A stretch of DNA of 64,000 nt from Okeania sp. SIO1I7 (GTDB taxonomy: Bacteria > Cyanobacteriota > Cyanobacteriia > Cyanobacteriales > Microcoleaceae), in NCBI GenBank assembly GCA_010672585.1, contig JAAHGF010000017.1:113535-177534 (forward strand), in the 5' to 3' direction. The translations under genes were made by a program, and so were the position numbers. This document shows positions 8,624-19,079 of this stretch, one piece after another. The notes below the pieces were generated by a model, which ran no database searches, had not been told where the DNA came from, and saw only the letters and a list, made by a program, of their open reading frames with translations. Numbering within the stretch: the stretch's first letter is position 1; each line of letters starts with the position of its first letter.

Positions 8624-10246
8624 TTAAGCTGTTTCACTAGATACAACCTGATAGTGAGGTTTTTGATAATATGCCATAACCTCCGGAATAATTTTATTTA
8701 GGTTGCCAGCACTAAGAAATATTGCCAGATCCCCTGGTCTTAAGACTTCATGTAAAAATTTACTTACTGATTCTAAAGATGACTGATAGTAAACCTGTTG
8801 ATGATAATCAGAAATTGCTTCTGCTACTTGTTGGCCATTAATTTTACCCAATGGTGATTCTCCTGCACTGTAGATATCAGTAACAATCACCATATCAGCA
8901 TCATTAAATGATTTAGCAAACTCTGAAACAAAAGCTTGAGTACGACTATGACGATGAGGTTGGAATATAGCAACAACTCTTTGGATCGGTAATGAGTTAT
9001 TTTGTTTTGTAAAAGATAAACTGGTTTTAGATATGTGAGATTTTGTAGTCACTTTTTGACTGTTTTTTCGTAAGTTAGCTGCGGCTAAAGTGGCGCTAAC
9101 TTCACTAGGATGGTGAGCATAATCATCAATAAATACAATACCATTGCACTCTCCACGGTGTTCAAATCGACGATGAGCACCTTCAAATTTAGCGATCGCC
9201 TGAGCTATAGCAGCAAATTCTAAACCTATTAATCTCCCTACTGCTACAGCAGCTAAAGCATTACTTAAGTTATGTTTACCCAATAACCCCAACTGTAACT
9301 CTCCCAGAATTTGGCCTCGCTCCCAAACACGAGCCAAGGTAACATTAGATTGATAATTTACACAATCGACTGTATAATCTGCATTATTATCTGATTTAAG
9401 GCTATAGCTAATAGTCGGCTGGAGCAACTTTTTAACTGTAGAACAATCTATACAACCTACCAAAGTTTGACAATTTTCTTTAAATACCTTGAAAGTTTCT
9501 ACTACCTGATCTAAACTTTCATAATGATCTGGATGGTCTAATTCAATATTTGTTACTACACCAATGTGTGCAGATAATTTAACCAGAGAGCCATCTGATT
9601 CATCTGCTTCTGCTACTAGATAAGGACTCTCTCCTAAACGAGCATTACCTTCCCAAGCATCTACTTCTCCACCAATCACAATGGTGGGGTCTAAACCAGT
9701 TTCTAGAAGCATAAATCCAATGAGACTGCTAGTTGTAGTTTTGCCATGGGTTCCTGCTACAGCTATACTTTGATAATCTTGAATTAGAGCTGCCAATAGA
9801 TCCGAGCGATGTAAAATAGGACATCCTAGTGCAATTGCGGCTTTATACTCAGAGTTCGTTTTATTAATTGCTGTTGAACAAATTACTTGTGGCAGCTCCG
9901 AAATTTCTTGGTTATCCTCCATCCTACCATTGTGCTTTTTCGTCATTAATGCTTCTGCATTTAGACGGAGATCGATGGAGGAGAAATTTAAGCTTGAGTC
10001 TTTTGACGGAGATAAATTTTTCTGTTGAGAAATTTGTTGAAATAATTCTAAATTTTTAGCATCTTGACACCAAAATATATGGGTTCCTATTGCTTGCAAG
10101 CGCTTTGTTATATGGCTTGATTTTAGATCCGATCCATAAGTTGGTAAATTTCGTTTGGCTAAAATGTAAGCCAGAGCTGACATTCCGATGCCTCCAATAC
10201 CAATAAAATGAAACGGCCTACCACTGAAATCAACATTTTTAGACAT
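8624..10246 (-). CDS. murC: UDP-N-acetylmuramate--L-alanine ligase
   Basis: MurC adds L-Ala to UDP-MurNAc using ATP. I start it at the ATG at 10246 (MSKNVDFSGRPF), because AAGGAG lies six bases upstream; an ATG seven codons earlier lacks such a site. Domains: N-terminal Rossmann (FHFIGIGGIGMSALAYIL), Mur ligase ATP site (VAGTHGKTTTSSLIG), central AEADESDGS and NIELDHPDHY, then the C-terminal domain (FIDDYAHHPSEV, IFQPHRHSR). At about 540 residues it exceeds the usual 460-490. The extra length lies in two polar insertions, about residues 65-110 and 395-425, both rich in Ser, Thr, Lys and Asn and away from catalytic motifs. Confidence 0.96.
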   Translation of the reverse strand: MSKNVDFSGRPFHFIGIGGIGMSALAYILAKRNLPTYGSDLKSSHITKRLQAIGTHIFWCQDAKNLELFQQISQQKNLSPSKDSSLNFSSIDLRLNAEALMTKKHNGRMEDNQEISELPQVICSTAINKTNSEYKAAIALGCPILHRSDLLAALIQDYQSIAVAGTHGKTTTSSLIGFMLLETGLDPTIVIGGEVDAWEGNARLGESPYLVAEADESDGSLVKLSAHIGVVTNIELDHPDHYESLDQVVETFKVFKENCQTLVGCIDCSTVKKLLQPTISYSLKSDNNADYTVDCVNYQSNVTLARVWERGQILGELQLGLLGKHNLSNALAAVAVGRLIGLEFAAIAQAIAKFEGAHRRFEHRGECNGIVFIDDYAHHPSEVSATLAAANLRKNSQKVTTKSHISKTSLSFTKQNNSLPIQRVVAIFQPHRHSRTQAFVSEFAKSFNDADMVIVTDIYSAGESPLGKINGQQVAEAISDYHQQVYYQSSLESVSKFLHEVLRPGDLAIFLSAGNLNKIIPEVMAYYQKPHYQVVSSETA

Positions 10247-11552
10247 TAATTGCTCCTTATACACCACACTGCGCCCGTAACACGCGATATCATACCAGGA
10301 TTTTTTTTTTTTAGATAGAGTCTAGCAGTAATTTACCAAAAATACTGGTTAGCTTAGTTAATAAGCTCTATTACTTGCAATTAGTTTGTTTTCTATCAAA
10401 TCTTTACCCACTGGCCAGTCTTTTTCCGGACATTCCTAGAAAACTGATCAAGGATAAATCATCAGGATTTTTCACAAAAGAATAAGTATTTATAGAACTT
10501 AACTAGACAAAATAAATTATTAATTATCATTCATAGTTTAGATTGCTATTCAAGCATTAGTTATTAGTTAGTAATTTGCTGTCCAATAACTAATGAATTG
10601 CTAACTCTGACTTACTTAAATTGAGCAGCAATGTTTTGGTAAAAATCACCCATATAGTTAGCACTCAAGCATAGACTATTGAGCCAACAAAATTTGTTAT
10701 GAATAACTTACGATAAAACTATTTAACAAAAGTTTTTTATGAGCTTCTATATTTCCTTACTACTTACAAAACTTTTGCTCATTGATGAACTACATCTTCA
10801 CAAGCAAAACCTTGTAGGGACGTTCCATAGAACGTCCCTACAAGGTCTACCCAAATGAAAACCGCTGTAAACTGTCCCAGGATTGATTAGTGGAGCAGAA
10901 AAATTTTTCTACTTCAATTTTGACTTTTGACTTTTATGATTTTGACTTTTGACAAAAAAAATCCTCACAAGTTCCATACCCCATCCATATAGGTTCCTTT
11001 ATACAACAAGCTGTGAACAAAAACTTAAATTCAAACCAGTAGTTGACTCTATTGATGGGCAGGGATCGTAATGAACCTACAAAAAAATTACCAAATTACC
11101 ATTTTGCTGTATGATGATGGTCAAGATTAATTTTCTTTTAAGCTCTCCTTTCTAAAATTCAGATCGTTGCTGAAAAAGTTAGGGTTCTGAGATGAAGGTA
11201 CGGCAGAGTTTAAGGCTGAAATCAATATCTGGAACTACCAAAAAGCACCCGGTGGGGCAGCACGGGGACTGGCTCAATTAAATAGCAGTCAGCAGTCAGC
11301 GGTCAGCGGTCAGCATGATTGACTTTTTTACGCCCTAGTCGGGGATTTCAACCCCGACTCAACCATCCGGCGCATTAGTTGCCTGGGTATAACCCAAGGT
11401 CAAAAAGCTGAAGTCCGAAGTTACGACCCAGGAGGCTAGCTGAAATGCTGATAGCTGATAGCTAGTTAAAACTGAAACTGGATTAATTCAGTTTGTAAAA
11501 CTGTCAAAAACTTTAATTATACATGATTATTGCTGTTGTTAGGAGGTAAAAA
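10247..11552. other. Long intergenic region upstream of murC and gap2
   Basis: About 1.3 kb without a gene between two divergent transcription units. It holds an R6 palindrome (10810-10845), a tandem TTTTGACTTTTGACTTT stretch (10918-10953), repeated CAGTCAGCGGTCAGCGGTCA (11286-11315) and a stem of AGTCGGGG...CCCCGACT (11337-11359). An AGCTGATAGCTGATAGC tail (11448-11464) resembles the R4 ends. Promoters for murC and gap2 must lie here but none could be fixed. Confidence 0.6.
10810..10845. repeat. R6 palindrome
   Basis: It is a perfect 16-base inverted repeat (CCTTGTAGGGACGTTC and its complement) around CATA. Related stems with GTAGGGACG arms occur at 14336-14364, 21314-21341, 27955-27983 and 53175-53202. 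Confidence 0.8.
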
Positions 11553-12572
11553 GTGATTAGAGTTGCTATAAATGGTTTTGGACGGATTGGACGAAATTTT
11601 TTACGTTGCTGGCTCACTCGTACAGATAGCCAACTTGATGTTGTTGCTATCAATGATACTTCCGACCCCAAAACCAATGCTCACCTGCTAAGGTACGATT
11701 CAATGTTGGGCACATTAAAGGGTGTAGATATTAGTTCGGATGAAAATTCCATCACAGTTAATGGTAAAACAATTAAGTGTGTATCTGACCGTAATCCTTT
11801 AAATTTACCATGGGCAGACTGGAATGTCGATCTAATTATTGAGGCTACAGGTGTATTTGTAACTGAAGAAGGAGCCTCAAAGCATTTACAAGCTGGAGCA
11901 AAAAAGGTTTTAATTACTGCTCCTGGTAAAGGTGGAAAAGTTGGTACTTTTGTGGTAGGAGTTAATCATCAAGATTATGAGCATGATGATTACGATATTG
12001 TCAGTAATGCTAGTTGTACAACCAACTGTCTAGCTCCAGTAGTCAAAGTTATAAATGACAACTTTGGCATTATTAAAGGTACAATGACTACAACTCATAG
12101 TTACACTGGCGACCAACGTATTTTGGATGCTAGTCACAGAGATGTACGGCGGGCCAGAGCAGCGGCTGTAAATATTGTGCCAACTTCTACAGGTGCAGCT
12201 AAAGCAGTAGCTCTGGTAATTCCAGAAATGAAAGGTAAGTTAAATGGTATTGCTATGCGGGTACCTACTCCTAACGTTTCTGTTGTAGACCTTGTAGCTC
12301 AAGTTGAGAAAAATACTTTTACTGAACAAGTTAACGAAATTATACAAGAAGCTGCTAATGGACCAATGAAGGGTATCATTGAATACTGCGATCTACCTTT
12401 GGTTTCTAGTGATTTTCGTGGTAATGATTCATCTTCCATTGTAGATGCTAGTCTGACAATGGTTATGGGTGGCGATATAGTGAAAGTTATTGCTTGGTAT
12501 GATAATGAATGGGGTTATAGTCAGCGTGTTGTAGACTTGGCTGAAACTGTGGCACAGAAGTGGCCTGCTTAG
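11553..12572 (+). CDS. gap2: Glyceraldehyde-3-phosphate dehydrogenase, Gap2 (photosynthetic) type
   Basis: The 339-residue enzyme interconverts 1,3-bisphosphoglycerate and glyceraldehyde-3-phosphate; the Gap2 form works in the Calvin cycle with NADPH or NADH. The Rossmann motif [13 protein letters not shown] opens the protein. The segment [19 protein letters not shown] is characteristic of Gap2/plastid GapA-B, in place of the VNDPF-type NAD specificity region of glycolytic forms. The catalytic Cys is in [12 protein letters not shown] (near residue 154), and the His is in the [10 protein letters not shown] block. The end ([17 protein letters not shown]) is typical and lacks the GapB redox tail. 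The start is GTG with an optimal AGGAGG eight bases upstream. It is convergent with thiL. Confidence 0.96.
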   Translation: MIRVAINGFGRIGRNFLRCWLTRTDSQLDVVAINDTSDPKTNAHLLRYDSMLGTLKGVDISSDENSITVNGKTIKCVSDRNPLNLPWADWNVDLIIEATGVFVTEEGASKHLQAGAKKVLITAPGKGGKVGTFVVGVNHQDYEHDDYDIVSNASCTTNCLAPVVKVINDNFGIIKGTMTTTHSYTGDQRILDASHRDVRRARAAAVNIVPTSTGAAKAVALVIPEMKGKLNGIAMRVPTPNVSVVDLVAQVEKNTFTEQVNEIIQEAANGPMKGIIEYCDLPLVSSDFRGNDSSSIVDASLTMVMGGDIVKVIAWYDNEWGYSQRVVDLAETVAQKWPA

Positions 12573-12630
12573 TTTGTTTGAGTTTTGATTGTCTGACAAT
12601 TGAATTAAAAACGCAAGATAAATAACTTTT

Positions 12631-13656
12631 TCAAAAATGTTGAAATCCCTGGCTAAGTGTAAGTTGCTCGTTTGGGTAAATTCCTTGGCTATCTATTAAT
12701 AAGATGTCGGTGTCGTCTGTGGTTGTACCTATTATGGCTGCACCGACTCCAATTTTTTTGACTAATTCTTGGCCACAAATTGGAGGTAAGCATAAAACTA
12801 GCTCGAAATCTTCTCCTCCATAGAGTGCCCACTTTAATGCTTGTTCGGGTGAGACGAGTTTAGTTAAAGAAGAAGGAATGGGAATTTGATTGCGTTCGAT
12901 CCTAGCTCCGACCTGAGATGCTTGACACATCTGAACGATCGCATCTGCTAGCCCATCACTACTGTCCATTCCTCCTACTAAGACCGAGTTTTGGTTTTTC
13001 TCTACACTATTAGAACTATTTAAAGATAAGCAATTCCATAAATTTGTTAAAATATCGAGCCTTGGTTGAGGGCGTTGGTGAGCTAATATTAAGGAAGAAC
13101 GTTCTGCTTCTGTGAGAAATTTACCTAATTCTGGATGCAGTAATAATTCTAACCCAGCTTTTGATGCTCCATGTACTCCAGTAATAACGATCGCGTTTTG
13201 GGATTGGCAATTTGAACGAAGAATAGTCTGTAAAGGTTCAATTTGTCCGAAAGCAGTAATTGAGATAGTACAGATGGGTGATCGCACAATGTCTCCACCG
13301 ACTATAGGAGTATTGTATGGTTGTAAGCATTCAGAAATTCCTTGGTAAAGTTTTTCAACCCAAGCAACGGGAGTATCTCCAGTCAGACCAAGAGCGATCG
13401 TAATACCAATAGGGAATGCACCCATTGCTGCGAGGTCGGATAAGTTGGCAGCAGCACTACGCCAACCGACATCTTCAGGGGAAGTGGTGCGATCGCTAAA
13501 ATGTACTCCATCGACGAGTGTATCTGTTGTGACTACTAATGATTTGTTGGGTTGAATTGGCATAATAGCAGCATCATCCCCAACAACCTCTGTGGGACAA
13601 AAACGGTGTAATACCTTTAAAAGTCCTTGTTCGCTAATATCTTTAACTTCGATCAT
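12631..13656 (-). CDS. thiL: Thiamine-monophosphate kinase
   Basis: ThiL phosphorylates thiamine monophosphate to the cofactor thiamine diphosphate with ATP. The 341 residues show the PurM/AIR-synthase-like fold motifs in order: VVGDDAAIM, VTTDTLVDGVHF, SAAANLSDLAAMGA, VGGDIVRSP, GGMDSSDGLADAI and the C-terminal YGGEDFELV. All metal-binding Asp residues expected in GDDAA and TDTLVDGVHF are present. It starts at ATG 13656 and ends 58 bases from the convergent gap2 stop. It is not in a thi operon here. Confidence 0.95.
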   Translation of the reverse strand: MIEVKDISEQGLLKVLHRFCPTEVVGDDAAIMPIQPNKSLVVTTDTLVDGVHFSDRTTSPEDVGWRSAAANLSDLAAMGAFPIGITIALGLTGDTPVAWVEKLYQGISECLQPYNTPIVGGDIVRSPICTISITAFGQIEPLQTILRSNCQSQNAIVITGVHGASKAGLELLLHPELGKFLTEAERSSLILAHQRPQPRLDILTNLWNCLSLNSSNSVEKNQNSVLVGGMDSSDGLADAIVQMCQASQVGARIERNQIPIPSSLTKLVSPEQALKWALYGGEDFELVLCLPPICGQELVKKIGVGAAIIGTTTDDTDILLIDSQGIYPNEQLTLSQGFQHF

Positions 13657-13878
13657 GGCAATCTATGCTTACTCTAATTACTTTTGAAAGTCTAAAATTT
13701 CTCAATTATTTGTTTTTATATCATGTTTGGATAATTACTGATCGAAAAATACTTTGTTTTTAGGTATAGGAGAATATGTATTCAGTAATTATCTGCAACC
13801 TTACTCTTTATATCATCAATTGTTAGAGGTAAATAAGTAATAATTTTTACCGCTTATCTCCTGAACATGAAAAGAATT

Positions 13879-14037
13879 TATAGCGCTGTGCGCTGGCAAC
13901 AGCTCCGGAAAGCAACAGCTCATCTGGCAACCCACCCCTCGCCCCTCCCAGGAGGGGAATAAATTGCCGATAATATAAGACTTTTAGCTATTTAGCCTTT
14001 CCTGCAATTTGTAAATATACCAGCGCTCATTGCTATA
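13879..14037. repeat. R5 MITE-like element, copy 1
   Basis: The left end TATAGCGCTGTGCGCTGGCA and the right end TGTAAATATACCAGCGCTCA (running on to TTGCTATA) are imperfect inverted repeats. The same ends bound the element that interrupts the tnpB relic at 50748-51025. The centre contains the CAACCCACCCCTCGCCCCTC repeat string. Confidence 0.65.
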
Positions 14038-14332
14038 CTAATCAATATCTTTACATATTTAGGATTACTCAGTAATTAAGAATGAATATGATATAGCAGT
14101 CGAAGGAAAGGGTGTGGACATATCAAAAGCTTAAAACTCAGACAACGCAAGCCTTTTCCTTCTCTGGTAGATAACTAATCGCCTAGATAACTAAAGGCCT
14201 TGTCCCTTCTTCCTTCTGCTATAGGACAAATCTTAATATGACAATTAGCACTCGCCTATCACTTGTATGTTTTTTGATTTTTCTAATTGAGTCTTACTTT
14301 CAAGGTCTGTTACTGTACGTTGTTAGTAGACT

Positions 14333-14414
14333 ATAGTAGGGACGCCCTTATGCAACGTCCCTACTGGGTTTTGGTTATGGCAATGTGGTTCATAAATTTG
14401 AAAAGTGCTATAAA
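14333..14414. repeat. R6 palindrome within a short TATAG...CTATA element
   Basis: An R6 stem (14336-14364) is followed by GGTTTTGGTTATGGCAATGT and GGTTCATAAATTTGAAAAGT, ending in GCTATA. The same tail, with few changes, occurs at 63651-63700, so the whole block is a dispersed unit. Confidence 0.55.
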
Positions 14415-15392
14415 CTCTACGCTATATTTATCTCTATCTACTTTGTTGATTTCCTATTGAAAATATATAGCAACTGTGATCGTCATTGCTATTCCATACA
14501 TTCAGCTATCACTCTTAATCTTGTGGATAAAAACACAGTCTCTAATTACTAAAAATCAATGTATTTTCTCTAGATAGGTGTTAGTCTTGCAGTTAATTTA
14601 TTGGCGAGAAAATACTCACAAAATAATGGTTTTGACTACTATTACAATAGAAGATAAATTTGATTATTTAGTAGGTCTGTGGTTCATTTACAAGTTTTAC
14701 CTAAATCAAGATTGTCAAGATAGAGAGAATCTAAATTTATTGCTTAATTATGGAGAAATAGTAAAATAAAGCGCATTAAATTTATAGTTATTTATCTAAA
14801 ATTCTATCAAATAAAAGTTAGATTAAACAATAAGTTTTGCTACCTCTATCTGAAATATATTTTTAGATAGCAATTTTTAATTATTAGCTTCTATAGCCTT
14901 TTTCCAGAATATTTTGTAAATTACAAAAAAAGGCCTTATATCAGCTACTTATATACTTTAATGATTTGCATAACTTTTGATGGCAATTATACACTATATT
15001 TTTCAAAGAAGAATAATCATTCAAAAGTTTTTTTTGCCTTGATGAAAAATCACTATTACTTTGACATATTTGTTCTTTTTTTGTTATAATAAGAAAGTTA
15101 ATTAGTTGGAAAAATAGCTGGAATTTAAACTGATTTGTGTAACTAACTAAAAAAAAATAATGATAGTCAAAAATGAATGATTAATAAAAATTAAAAAGCA
15201 ACATTAATTTTTGTGTCAAAAAATCAAGATAAATCAATCAAAAGAATGACTATTGACAAAAATCAAAGATAAATATCAGCAAAAAAACAGTGTTGTAAGT
15301 TACATTTTTTTTAGTATAAATAATAAATGATAGTTTATAGTACAAACTAAAAGATGACTTCTTAACATTACTTTAATAAGTTTCCCGATCTA

Positions 15393-17090
15393 ATGAAACC
15401 TAGAATAATAGTCTGTGGCTTGGGTCGTACCGGCTACAAAATATTCCGTCTATTAAGACAACAGGGTGCAACAGTTGTTGGCATAAGCGATCGCCCACTC
15501 CGTGGAGAGGGTACAGAGATTATTGTCGGCAACTTTCGTTCAGCATCTACCTTATTGGCAGCAGGCATTCAAAGCGCTCATACTCTGGTTTTAGCAGGGA
15601 AAGATGAGTCTGTTAATTTGGCCGTCTTAATGTTAGCAAGAATTCTCAATCCGAAAATTCGGATTATCAATCGTCTATTTAATACAAGTTTGGGCGATCG
15701 CCTAGATCACACTCTAACCGACCATACAACAATGAGTGTGTCAGCTTTAGCAGCTCCGGTGTTTGCTTTTGCAGCTCTAGGAAATCATGCTATTGGCCAG
15801 CTACACATATATAATCAGACTTGGCCAATGCGAGAAGAATTTATCGGTCAGAATCATCCTTGGAAAGGTCGTAAACTGAGTTCTTTGTGGGATGATCGCT
15901 CTCTAATGTTGATCTACTATATACCAGTGGCAAATCCAATAGATTTAGTCTCTGCAGTAGTAGAAGAGCGGGAGTTACGGGTAGGAGATCGTCTGATTAT
16001 TTCCAGCAAACCAAAAGTGCGAACTCGCAGACAAAATTTAGTTTATTACTTATTCAAGGTATTTAGCAGACTCAGGCAATTTCAGCGACACAGTAAATCA
16101 GCAGTAGTTCTCAACTTGGCTCTGTTAGTAACTGTTTTATTCTGCACTATTACTTATATTAGTATAAATCTGAATAACAGCTTTGTTGATTCTCTCTATT
16201 TTACAGTTGGGATGATTACAGGAGCAGGAGGAAATGAAAAAATAGCCGAACAAGCACCAGGTAGTATCAAAATATTTACTTCGATAATGATGCTTGTAGG
16301 AACGGCGATCGTCGGTATTTGTTATGCGCTCCTGAATGATTTTGTATTAGGTACTCGCTTCCAAGAGTATTGGGATGCTGCCCGCATACCACTAAAACAG
16401 CATTATATTATCTGTGGGTTTGGTGGCATTGGTTTACATATTGCCCAGCAACTGATTAATAGTGGGTATGAAGTAGTAGTGGTAGAGCGTAACCCTAACT
16501 GTCGATTTCTCAATAGTGCCAGGTCTATGAAAATTCCTGTGATTGAGGGAGATGCAAGTTTATCTACGACCCTAGAAGTTGCCAATATTGAAAAAGCTGA
16601 AGCACTTTTAGCTGTAACTGGTAATGATATTGTTAATTTAGAGATTGCTCTGAGTGCCAAAGGACTTGTTCCTAAAATGCCAGTTGTAGTAAGAAGTCAA
16701 GACCCACACTTAGCTCTAATGGTACAACAGGTTTTTGAGTTTGAGTCTGTGCTTAGTCCCACAGAATTAGCTTCCCCTGCTTTTGCAGCAGCAGCCATTG
16801 GTGGTAGAATTCTTGGTAATGGAATTACAGCAGATAGTTTGTGGGTAGCATTAGCCACCTTAATTACACCGGGGCATCCTTTTTGTGGGAAAATTGTTCA
16901 ACAAGCAGCTAGCAGTGCTGATTTTGTACCCTTGTATATAGAAAGCAACGGTCGAGAAATTCATGGTTGGGAATTGTTAAATGCGACTCTGAATTCTGGT
17001 GATGTTTTGTACTTAACGATGCCAGGTAATAGACTAGACCAACTCTGGAGAAATGCACCTATACAACTAATAAGTAATGCTGTTGAATAG
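15393..17090 (+). CDS. Two-RCK-domain, channel-like protein (TrkA-N/ion-channel fusion)
   Basis: The 565 residues form RCK/TrkA-N domain 1 (IIVCGLGRTGYKIFRLLRQQ, residues 4-23), a two-helix ion-channel-like membrane unit (about 232-315) and RCK/TrkA-N domain 2 (YIICGFGGIGLHIAQQLINS, from about 337). This suggests a ligand-gated potassium-channel relative of the inner membrane. Between the two membrane helices the expected TVGYGD filter is replaced by YFTVGMITGAGGNE, so potassium selectivity is doubtful. Both GxGxxG nucleotide motifs are intact. It starts at ATG 15393, is transcribed alone, and contains three HIP1-like sites. It could also be a pure NAD-sensing membrane protein; transport has to be tested. 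Confidence 0.8.
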   Translation: MKPRIIVCGLGRTGYKIFRLLRQQGATVVGISDRPLRGEGTEIIVGNFRSASTLLAAGIQSAHTLVLAGKDESVNLAVLMLARILNPKIRIINRLFNTSLGDRLDHTLTDHTTMSVSALAAPVFAFAALGNHAIGQLHIYNQTWPMREEFIGQNHPWKGRKLSSLWDDRSLMLIYYIPVANPIDLVSAVVEERELRVGDRLIISSKPKVRTRRQNLVYYLFKVFSRLRQFQRHSKSAVVLNLALLVTVLFCTITYISINLNNSFVDSLYFTVGMITGAGGNEKIAEQAPGSIKIFTSIMMLVGTAIVGICYALLNDFVLGTRFQEYWDAARIPLKQHYIICGFGGIGLHIAQQLINSGYEVVVVERNPNCRFLNSARSMKIPVIEGDASLSTTLEVANIEKAEALLAVTGNDIVNLEIALSAKGLVPKMPVVVRSQDPHLALMVQQVFEFESVLSPTELASPAFAAAAIGGRILGNGITADSLWVALATLITPGHPFCGKIVQQAASSADFVPLYIESNGREIHGWELLNATLNSGDVLYLTMPGNRLDQLWRNAPIQLISNAVE

Positions 17091-17900
17091 TTTAATTCTC
17101 TACTGAATAGATTGAGAGGTTTGGAAATATGTCGTTTTTATTCTCCTGGGTTTTAACTCAGGAGTTTTCAATTTTTCCTAATTAAGTGGGTAGGAAAAAT
17201 TATTTAGGGTTTGCGTATGGAAAGTCTTTTTGCTCTTTGTAGGAGACAGGAGACAGGAGAAAAGGGTCGGGAGCGAGGAGGTAGGAGTTAAGAATTGTCT
17301 CTCAATTTTTCTGCCATAATCATCCCAAAATACTAGCTTTATGCAGCTCTTGCCACCGAAAAGCTGGTACTTTTTTTAACTAAAAAATGCGCTCAACCTT
17401 TATATGTCAATGCTTTTAGATTTAATCAGCAAACCCTATTTATCCAAATGTTAGCATTTATACCCGCGCTCTATGGTTGGGGGAGATGGGGAGATGGGGA
17501 AGTGGGGAGATGGGGAGATTGAAGGCTTGAAGTAATTATAGAATTATCAACATATACTATATAACCAGATTCTATATCAGGAGTCAGGAGGGAAGAAGAA
17601 GGTAGAGGAGAAGAAAGTTTTTTATCACGCTATTCAACGGACATGATATTATTTCTAACTCTACTAAATGTTAAGTAGAACATGGTAAATTTTGGGCGCT
17701 ATGTATCAAATTGTAAATTACTCAAAAGTTTATATTCATTGCCTTTAGGGTTTTTTTGATTAAAAATGCAACGTCTTTTTTTTAGCTTGCTCTACTTAAA
17801 TTAATTTAACATATATACGTATATATTAAAAATCCCCGTGACTTTAGTCCGGGGGGTAGTCAAAAATACTCTCCGCTTAGTTTGAGCTACTATCTATCAG
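17091..17900. other. Intergenic repeats and an IS605-type end
   Basis: It holds GGAGACAGGAGACAGGAG (17243), GGGGAGATGGGGAGATGGGG-type low complexity (17480-17520), an R3 element (about 17562-17652), and at 17834-17862 a hairpin ATCCCCGTGACTTTAGTCCG, the form found at ends of cyanobacterial IS200/IS605-type tnpB elements. No transposase remains next to it. Confidence 0.55.
17562..17652. repeat. R3 dispersed element, copy 1
   Basis: It runs from CAGATTCTATATCAGGAGTC through AGGAGGGAAGAAGAAGG and AAAGTTTTTTATCACGC to ACGGACATGATATT. The same parts in the same order appear at 23819-23922, 37855-37986 and 39598-39888, where the ends read TATCATGTCCGG and CCGGACATGATA. Confidence 0.55.
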
Positions 17901-18200
17901 TTATTTAAACTTAGAAACTGCACTATCAAATGCTCCATGCAAATCATTCCAAGCCTTTTCAAAACCAACTTTTACATCTCCCCATGCTTGTTCGCTTGAG
18001 TTTTGTAGCTCCTTAAATTTCGTTTTGACTGCATCACGCTTAGTAGACAATTCTTCTATTTTTTTGTAATAATTAATCGCAACATCAGCTTTAGCTTGTT
18101 TAGCTTTGGCTTTCATTTCATCAATTTGAGCATTAAGTTTATCAAGTTGAGCTTTGGTTTTAGCTTCGTAGGCTTGTTTTGTTTCTGGTTTATTTGTCAT
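17901..18200 (-). CDS. Sll1863-family stress-response-like coiled-coil protein
   Basis: The 99-residue protein is almost entirely helical, with heptad-like repeats rich in Lys, Ala, Asp and Glu (LDKLNAQIDEMKAKAKQAKA, then IEELSTKRDAVKTKFKELQ). It has no signal peptide, Cys or membrane segment. The C-terminal part has spaced aromatic residues (AWGDVKVGFEKAWNDLHGAF), giving an amphipathic, apolipoprotein-like pattern. This fits the small cyanobacterial Sll1863 group described as stress-responsive; the molecular role is unknown. It starts at ATG 18200 and is transcribed alone. Confidence 0.7.
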   Translation of the reverse strand: MTNKPETKQAYEAKTKAQLDKLNAQIDEMKAKAKQAKADVAINYYKKIEELSTKRDAVKTKFKELQNSSEQAWGDVKVGFEKAWNDLHGAFDSAVSKFK

Positions 18201-19079
18201 AATTTTAAATAGATATGATTTAATTGAAAACTATGTTTTTATCGAAAAATAGACTAATACCTTGACTTCTCAGACAGATTTAAAAGTTAGCGAATTGCCA
18301 GAATAACTAGCTCTGATTAGTTAATTGGGCTACTAATAATCTGAAATAATATATATTGTCTATTTTATTTATGTATGATTGTAGTAATTACTCTGGTTTT
18401 TGTCAATAATACATAACAATATATAACAATATGTCAAGATTTATTTTGCTCAACCTCTTAAATAAATTAAATTGTCTGAATATGAAATAGATTTAGTTAT
18501 ATCTCTAGAGGTACTGTGCTTTTCATGTTATCATTAGAAGTTAGGCTATTTTTAAATATTTCTATAGTGACATTGGGCTAGGGTATAAGTATATTGGATA
18601 ACAGATAGCAGTCCTATTGGAGTTATGTAGAAAATATCCTAGAAAAAAACAATATGGGTAAGATTTTAAACTTTTTATCTGTTTTAATTTTGTCGATCAA
18701 TTATTCATAATTGCGGAAAATTAGATAAAACTGTTGACAAAAATCAGGAGGATAATTTAAAAATTAATAATTACTTCTCTTTAAAAAGAATAGGATTGAC
18801 TAATTTTTTTTTTGACTTTTATTTATTCTTGAAAGAAGAGGCTTTAAATCTTAATTATTCGGCAACTATGAAGATTTAAACATAAAAACGTAAAGTCAAG
18901 TCGATATTTTTATAATTACTACTTTGGCAGAAATAAAGATTAGCTACATAAATATTTTAAATGGCATTAAAATCACTGTTCAGATCAACTTGAGTAAGAT
19001 TATATTTTGTTCAATGAAAGAATATAAATCATCAAAAATACAACAAAATAATATTAGCAATTTTCATCAATTACTAATA
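18201..19079. other. Intergenic, with a degenerate R1-like stretch
   Basis: AT-rich divergent spacer. From 18760 to 18867 there is a worn R1-like sequence: AAATTAATAATTACTTCTCT, AATAGGATTGACTAATTTT, then GAGGCTTTAAATC and a terminal ATTATTCGGCAA. It leads directly into the amidase gene. No other feature is seen. Confidence 0.45.

Larger units (their letters stand above)
13657..15392. other. Long intergenic region with small repeats
   Basis: About 1.7 kb between thiL and the channel-like gene, divergent. It holds an R5 element (13879-14037), an R6-containing element (14333-14414), and AT-rich sequence from 14520 to 15392. A 63-codon reading frame at 14578-14769 starts at GTG without a ribosome site and looks accidental. 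Confidence 0.6.

Noticed and set aside
14578-14769. 63-codon ORF with a GTG start
   Set aside because: It has no ribosome site, AT-driven composition and no recognisable motif, in a long repeat-bearing spacer.
17834-17862. ATCCCCGTGACTTTAGTCCG hairpin as a rho-independent terminator
   Set aside because: It is far from any stop on either strand and matches the ends of IS605-type elements better.
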